Shown: positions 5,610 to 8,334 of the stretch, piece by piece
Layout of the letters: every line of letters starts with the position of its first letter
Numbering within the stretch: position 1 is the stretch's first letter
Source: Candidatus Limnocylindria bacterium
Lineage (GTDB): Bacteria > Chloroflexota > Limnocylindria > QHBO01
Direction: 5' to 3'
Assembly: GCA_030146365.1 (NCBI GenBank)
Contig: JASLBU010000102.1
Location: 1-8,334, forward strand
DNA: 8,334 bases
Notes under the pieces: generated by a model
What the model was told of the DNA's origin: nothing
The model's database searches: none
The model's input: the letters and a program-made list of their open reading frames with translations, nothing else
Made by a program: the position numbers and the translations under genes

Positions 5610-6368
5610 TCAGTCGTCGCCGAATGGGTTGGGGCGCCTGGGCTTCTGGGGGGGCAGGCGGAAGAAGTCGTCCGCGTCCGGCGTGGGTGGCAGCGGCAGG
5701 GGCCACTCGTCGCCCTCGTCGGGCCGCGCGGCGCGCAGAAGCTCAGACCAGGCGCCCGCATCAGTCTCGCCCGTAAGTTCGCGCCGGTAGACCGGGTAGC
5801 GCACGTCGCCGGCCGCAAGCGTGAATCCGGCCGCCTGGTAGATGGGTGCCGGGCCGGGTGATGGGCGCCAGCCATCGGCTGCGGCTTCAGGGTATGCCTC
5901 CACGGCGGTGATGCCACGCCTGTCGAGCTCGTCGCACACCGCCCTCAGCAGGGCGGTGCCGTCTGCGTCGCGCGCGGCGGCGTCCATGGAGCTCACCACC
6001 TGGAGACAGGTGACGACCCAAGGGGCGGGAGACTCGGGCAGCTCCGGGTAGCGATCGCGGATCGTCTGCGCCCGCGGATATGCGCTCAGTGGGCCGAACT
6101 GCGCGTAGCCGACTGCCGCGCGCTCGATGGCGTCGGTCCTGTAGGCGAGCATCGCATTGGCGCCAGCCAGGTTCCGACCTTTGAGGAGGCGGGAGCGCTT
6201 CAGGGCGGCGCGCGCACTCGCGTCCACGGTGTCGGCGTCGGCGGCTTCACGACCGCCGTCGAGCCGCTCCCAGTGGTCGCATGTCTGGCAGCGCGCGCCG
6301 GGGGCCGCGGGGGCCGGGATGTCGCGGAATGAGTCCTCGTCGATCAGCTGGAACTCGAGCTCAGCCAT
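5610..6368 (-). CDS. GNAT-like acetyltransferase encoded between hutH and hutU
   Basis: The 252-residue product starts at the ATG (6368) overlapping the hutH stop by 8 bases. GAGG sits 9 bases upstream (6381-6378), a good Shine-Dalgarno. An N-terminal Cys-x2-Cys (27 and 30, CQTCDHWE) precedes an Arg/Lys-rich helix (about 53-65), then the GNAT-like core: AVGYAQFGP (85-93, strand 4), APWVVTCLQVVSS (115-127, strand 5), a loop with DADGTALLRAVCDELDRRG (134-152, acetyl-CoA pyrophosphate loop and helix 3), ITAVEAYPEAA (153-163), and PIYQAAGFTLA (175-185, the 'Y..GF' end of the fold). The first pyrophosphate-loop position is Asp rather than Gln/Arg. The C-terminal tail (about 215-252) is acidic and Pro-rich (PLPLPP...FFRLPPQKPRRPNPFGDD) and probably disordered. 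Acetyl-CoA-dependent acylation is inferred from fold; the substrate is unknown. Location between hutH and hutU suggests a link to histidine or urocanate metabolism, but that is context only. It could be a catalytically poor GNAT relative. Confidence 0.72.
   Translation of the reverse strand: MAELEFQLIDEDSFRDIPAPAAPGARCQTCDHWERLDGGREAADADTVDASARAALKRSRLLKGRNLAGANAMLAYRTDAIERAAVGYAQFGPLSAYPRAQTIRDRYPELPESPAPWVVTCLQVVSSMDAAARDADGTALLRAVCDELDRRGITAVEAYPEAAADGWRPSPGPAPIYQAAGFTLAAGDVRYPVYRRELTGETDAGAWSELLRAARPDEGDEWPLPLPPTPDADDFFRLPPQKPRRPNPFGDD
6361..6368 (-). other. 8-base start/stop overlap between hutH and the GNAT gene
   Basis: On the minus strand the bases ATGGCTGA hold the GNAT start (ATG, 6368-6366) and the hutH stop (TGA, 6363-6361). 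It is the same eight-base sequence as at 1582-1589 on the other strand. Here a GAGG motif also supports independent initiation, so coupling is likely but not the only route to translation. Confidence 0.75.
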
Positions 6369-7911
6369 GAGCCGCCGCCTCGTGGGCTCGGGCCGTTGCC
6401 GGATTCGCCAGCAGGTCGCCCGCATGGACGAGCGCCCTCAAGACCGCGATTTCCGGTGCCGGCGCATGGTCCCCGGACCGGTGGGGGAGACGTGCCCTGA
6501 TGGCGGCATGCGCGGCGGCGACGCCGGATCCGGGTTTCATCGGCTCGCGGAAGTCGAGCGCCTGCGCCGCGCAGAGTGCCTCGATGGCCAGCACGTGCTC
6601 GGCGCGGTCGACTGCCGCCGCGAGCTGCAGGGCACTCGTGGCGCCCATGCTCACGTGGTCCTCCTGGTTCGCGCTGGTAGGGATCGTGTCGACAGAGGCC
6701 GGGTGGCCGAGGGACTGAAGCTCGTTGACGAGCGCCGCGGCGGTGTAGTGGGCGATCATCAGGCCGGACTCCATGCCGGGCTCCTCGGTGAGGAAGGCCG
6801 GAAGTCCGCCGTTGAGGTGAGCGTCGACCAGGCGCGCTGTTCGGCGCTCGGAGATCGAGGCGATCTCGGCCACCGCCATCGTGGCGTAGTCGAGCGCGAG
6901 CGCCAGCGGCTCGCCGTGGAAGTTGCCGCCGGAGACCACCTCCCCGGTCGGGAAGACCAGCGGGTTGTCCGTCGCCGCATTGATCTCCACACGGAGGACT
7001 CTCTCCAGCTCACCCAGCGCGTCCCGCGCGGCGCCGTGGACCTGTGGCATGCAGCGCAGGCTGTACGCGTCCTGCACCCGATGGTCGGTGTCTGCCCGGT
7101 GCGATGCCCAGATCTCGCTGTCGCGGAGGAGCTCGCGGAGGTGCCGCGCCGAGACGACCTGGCCGGGGTGCGGCCGCGCGCCGACGAGCCGTTCGTCGAA
7201 CGCGGCGCCGGTGCCAAGCATGGCGTCCAGGCTCATCGCGCCGATGACGTCGGCAGTGATGGCGAGGCGCAGGGCATCGTGGTGAGCGAGCGCCCCGATG
7301 CCCGCCATGAGCTGCGTGCCGTTCAGGAGCGCCAGGCCCTCCTTTGCCTGCAGCTCGACGGGCACGAGGCCGGCCCGTTCGAGCGCCGTCGCGCCGTCTC
7401 CCGGCCCGGCGCCGTCCACGGTCGCCTCCCCCTCGCCGATGACGACCAGCGCCAGATGGGCGAGCGGTGCCAGGTCGCCGGACGCGCCGAGGCTGCCCCG
7501 AGAGGGCACGACGGGGTGCACCGCCGCGTTCAGCATTCCGACCAGCAGCTCGACGACCTCGACACGCACGCCGGAGAGGCCCACCGCGAGGGCGTTCGCG
7601 CGAAGGACTAGCATCGCGCGGACGACGTCGTCGGGGAGTGGGTCGCCGACCCCGGCGGCATGCGAGCGGACCAGGTTGCGTTGCAGCTCGGCGGTCCGCG
7701 CCGGATCGATACGGACGTCGACGAGGTCACCGAACCCCGTCGTCACGCCGTAGACAATGGTTCCGTCAGCCACGAGACGCTCGATGACCGCCCGGGAGGC
7801 GCGCATCCTGCCTGCCGCCGTCGCGTCCAGCGAGACAGGCCGCCGGCCCCGCGCAACCTCAACCACCTGGTCGATCGTCAGGTCACGCCCGGTGAGAGGG
7901 AGCGGCGGCAT
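6361..7911 (-). CDS. hutH: Histidine ammonia-lyase (histidase)
   Basis: The 516-residue product begins at the ATG at 7911; length matches bacterial histidases (about 505-515). It catalyses the first step of histidine degradation, L-histidine to trans-urocanate plus ammonia, using the self-formed MIO electrophile. The MIO triad Ala143-Ser144-Gly145 is intact in GSLGASGDLAPLAHLAL. Other active-site positions known from the Pseudomonas enzyme are also present: Tyr54 in IVYGVTTGFG, Asn197 in LLNGTQ, Gln280 and Tyr283 in VQDAYSLRCMPQVHG, Arg286, Phe331 in GGNFHGEP, and the Glu in SANQEDHVSM. The absence of phenylalanine/tyrosine-lyase-like features and the linkage to hutU support histidase over another aromatic ammonia-lyase. 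It is the first gene of the leftward operon; the start lies 8 bases after a TAGTAT hexamer, so the mRNA may be leaderless. The stop overlaps the GNAT start. Nothing is truncated or frameshifted. Confidence 0.97.
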   Translation of the reverse strand: MPPLPLTGRDLTIDQVVEVARGRRPVSLDATAAGRMRASRAVIERLVADGTIVYGVTTGFGDLVDVRIDPARTAELQRNLVRSHAAGVGDPLPDDVVRAMLVLRANALAVGLSGVRVEVVELLVGMLNAAVHPVVPSRGSLGASGDLAPLAHLALVVIGEGEATVDGAGPGDGATALERAGLVPVELQAKEGLALLNGTQLMAGIGALAHHDALRLAITADVIGAMSLDAMLGTGAAFDERLVGARPHPGQVVSARHLRELLRDSEIWASHRADTDHRVQDAYSLRCMPQVHGAARDALGELERVLRVEINAATDNPLVFPTGEVVSGGNFHGEPLALALDYATMAVAEIASISERRTARLVDAHLNGGLPAFLTEEPGMESGLMIAHYTAAALVNELQSLGHPASVDTIPTSANQEDHVSMGATSALQLAAAVDRAEHVLAIEALCAAQALDFREPMKPGSGVAAAHAAIRARLPHRSGDHAPAPEIAVLRALVHAGDLLANPATARAHEAAAHG

Positions 7912-7918
7912 GGATCCC

Positions 7919-7924
7919 TATACT
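7919..7924 (+). promoter_or_regulatory. Candidate -10 element for the rightward membrane-protein gene
   Basis: On the plus strand the hexamer reads TATACT, one mismatch from TATAAT. A start about seven bases downstream would leave a leader of about 20 bases containing GAGGG (7936-7940), 12 bases before the ATG at 7953, a usable but distant ribosome-binding site. It overlaps the hutH -10 candidate almost completely, so polymerases for the two directions would compete. No TTGACA-like -35 is seen. Confidence 0.4.
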
Positions 7925-7925
7925 A
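7920..7925 (-). promoter_or_regulatory. hutH: Candidate -10 element for hutH (leaderless-type)
   Basis: On the minus strand the hexamer reads TAGTAT and ends 8 bases before the hutH ATG. Transcription from it would start at or within a few bases of the start codon, giving little or no leader. The hexamer is conspicuous in an otherwise GC-rich gap. No clear -35 hexamer is visible upstream. The spacer GGGA (7918-7915) could be read instead as a weak ribosome-binding site on a longer transcript. Confidence 0.4.
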
Positions 7926-7936
7926 CGCACCGTGCG
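7926..7936. promoter_or_regulatory. Perfect 11-base palindrome, possible operator of the divergent promoter
   Basis: CGCAC-C-GTGCG is a perfect inverted repeat with 5-base arms and a one-base centre. It abuts the overlapping -10 hexamers: just upstream of the hutH -10, and at the expected transcription start for the rightward gene. A dimeric repressor bound here would block both. The arms are short, no regulator gene is in the window, and I recognise no specific HutC site in it. Confidence 0.35.
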
Positions 7937-7952
7937 AGGGCTGCCGGATCCC

Positions 7953-8334
7953 ATGAGCCGCCTCGTCGTCGAAGACGACGCGGCCGACCGTCTCGGCGGC
8001 GCGGTCCCGAGTCCCGCAGCGGCCTTCCTGCTGGCGGTGATCGCCCTTCCCGCTCTGTTCTGGCTCGTGATGCTCAAGCGGACGACCGTGTACACCGGGC
8101 CGGAGGAGTGGCTGATGACCACGGGGGTGCAGTCGGTCCGTGGCTGGGTCGAGGTCAACCTCGCGCCCGTCGAGTCGGTGATCGTCGCCATCAGCGCGCT
8201 GGGGAGCGGGTGGTTCGTGGCGCTTGCCTTCGCCCTGCTCGGCCTGCTCGCCCTGGCCCGCGGCCGGCGGGACCTCGCCGTCCTGCTCGCCCTCGGAACC
8301 CTCTGCTTCCCGATCGAGTGGGCGCTGAAGTTCT
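7953..8334 (+). CDS. Membrane protein, probable PAP2-type phosphatase, 3' end outside window
   Basis: An ATG at 7953 opens a frame that stays open to the window edge (127 codons seen). The product begins with a short acidic, hydrophilic stretch (MSRLVVEDDAADR), then a membrane segment at about residues 22-41 (FLLAVIALPALFWLVML). A polar region (42-72) with an aromatic/charged stretch (TVYTGPEEWLMTTGVQSVRGW) precedes a second membrane segment (about 86-102) and a third (about 107-122). The visible end, PIEWALKF, resembles the lead-in of the PAP2/phosphatidic acid phosphatase motif K-x6-R-P, with Lys126 as the first residue; the rest of the motif falls outside. Family assignment therefore rests on topology and this partial motif. 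PAP2 enzymes remove phosphate from lipid phosphates such as phosphatidate or undecaprenyl diphosphate. It is divergent from hutH across 41 bases. Coding status is strong; product is tentative. Confidence 0.6.
   Translation, partial: MSRLVVEDDAADRLGGAVPSPAAAFLLAVIALPALFWLVMLKRTTVYTGPEEWLMTTGVQSVRGWVEVNLAPVESVIVAISALGSGWFVALAFALLGLLALARGRRDLAVLLALGTLCFPIEWALKF

Noticed and set aside
5534..5917. N-terminal 128-codon extension of the hutU frame
   Set aside because: It overlaps the GNAT gene, has no similarity to urocanase, and family similarity begins just after the ATG at 5533.
6157..7611. 484-codon plus-strand frame opposite hutH
   Set aside because: The opposite strand encodes a histidase with every active-site residue intact. 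The plus frame has no recognisable motif.
7883..8191. Minus-strand 102-codon frame opposite the membrane-protein gene
   Set aside because: Ser/Thr/Arg-rich shadow translation with no domain. The plus frame shows alternating hydrophobic segments typical of a membrane protein and overlaps no other gene.
1..8334. Mobile elements, CRISPR arrays, tRNAs, rRNAs, riboswitches
   Set aside because: I looked for transposase or integrase motifs, spaced direct repeats and cloverleaf-like patterns and saw none. The window is almost wholly accounted for by protein-coding genes.

Overview
The window is a densely packed, very GC-rich (about 70% by eye) bacterial chromosome segment. It has seven complete or near-complete genes plus one gene cut by the right edge, and no gene-free stretch longer than 76 bases. 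High GC, terse intergenic spacing, few clear Shine-Dalgarno sites and possible leaderless starts suit an uncultured Chloroflexota-like or actinobacterial-like lineage. That placement is inference; no rRNA or taxonomic marker is present. I saw no transposase, integrase, tRNA, CRISPR array or long repeat.

Region 1 (1-2664, + strand) is a tightly overlapping RNA-modification operon. It opens with rsmI (5' end outside the window), the 2'-O-methyltransferase of 16S rRNA C1402. A 4-base ATGA overlap leads into a clear homologue of the ArmA/Rmt/Sgm aminoglycoside-resistance methyltransferases, which make m7G1405 in 16S rRNA. An 8-base overlap then leads into a tRNA-guanine transglycosylase (TGT) family enzyme with intact catalytic and zinc residues but an altered base-pocket loop. 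The first two enzymes are predicted to modify nucleotides three positions apart in the decoding centre (helix 44). This is the most interesting feature: a resistance-type rRNA methyltransferase in what looks like a housekeeping setting, translationally coupled to rsmI and with no mobile-element signature.

Region 2 (2672-7911, - strand) is a histidine-utilisation (hut) operon. Read in its own direction it runs hutH (histidine ammonia-lyase), a GNAT-like acyltransferase overlapping hutH by 8 bases, hutU (urocanase), and a double-SIS sugar-phosphate isomerase-like protein 24 bases after hutU. The later pathway genes hutI and hutG/hutF are not in the window. The operon converges on the RNA-modification operon with only 7 bases between stop codons.

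Region 3 (7912-8334) is a 41-base divergent intergenic region with overlapping -10-like hexamers for hutH and the rightward gene and a perfect 11-base palindrome that could be an operator. It is followed by the start of a membrane protein, probably a PAP2-type phosphatase, cut just where its first catalytic motif should begin.
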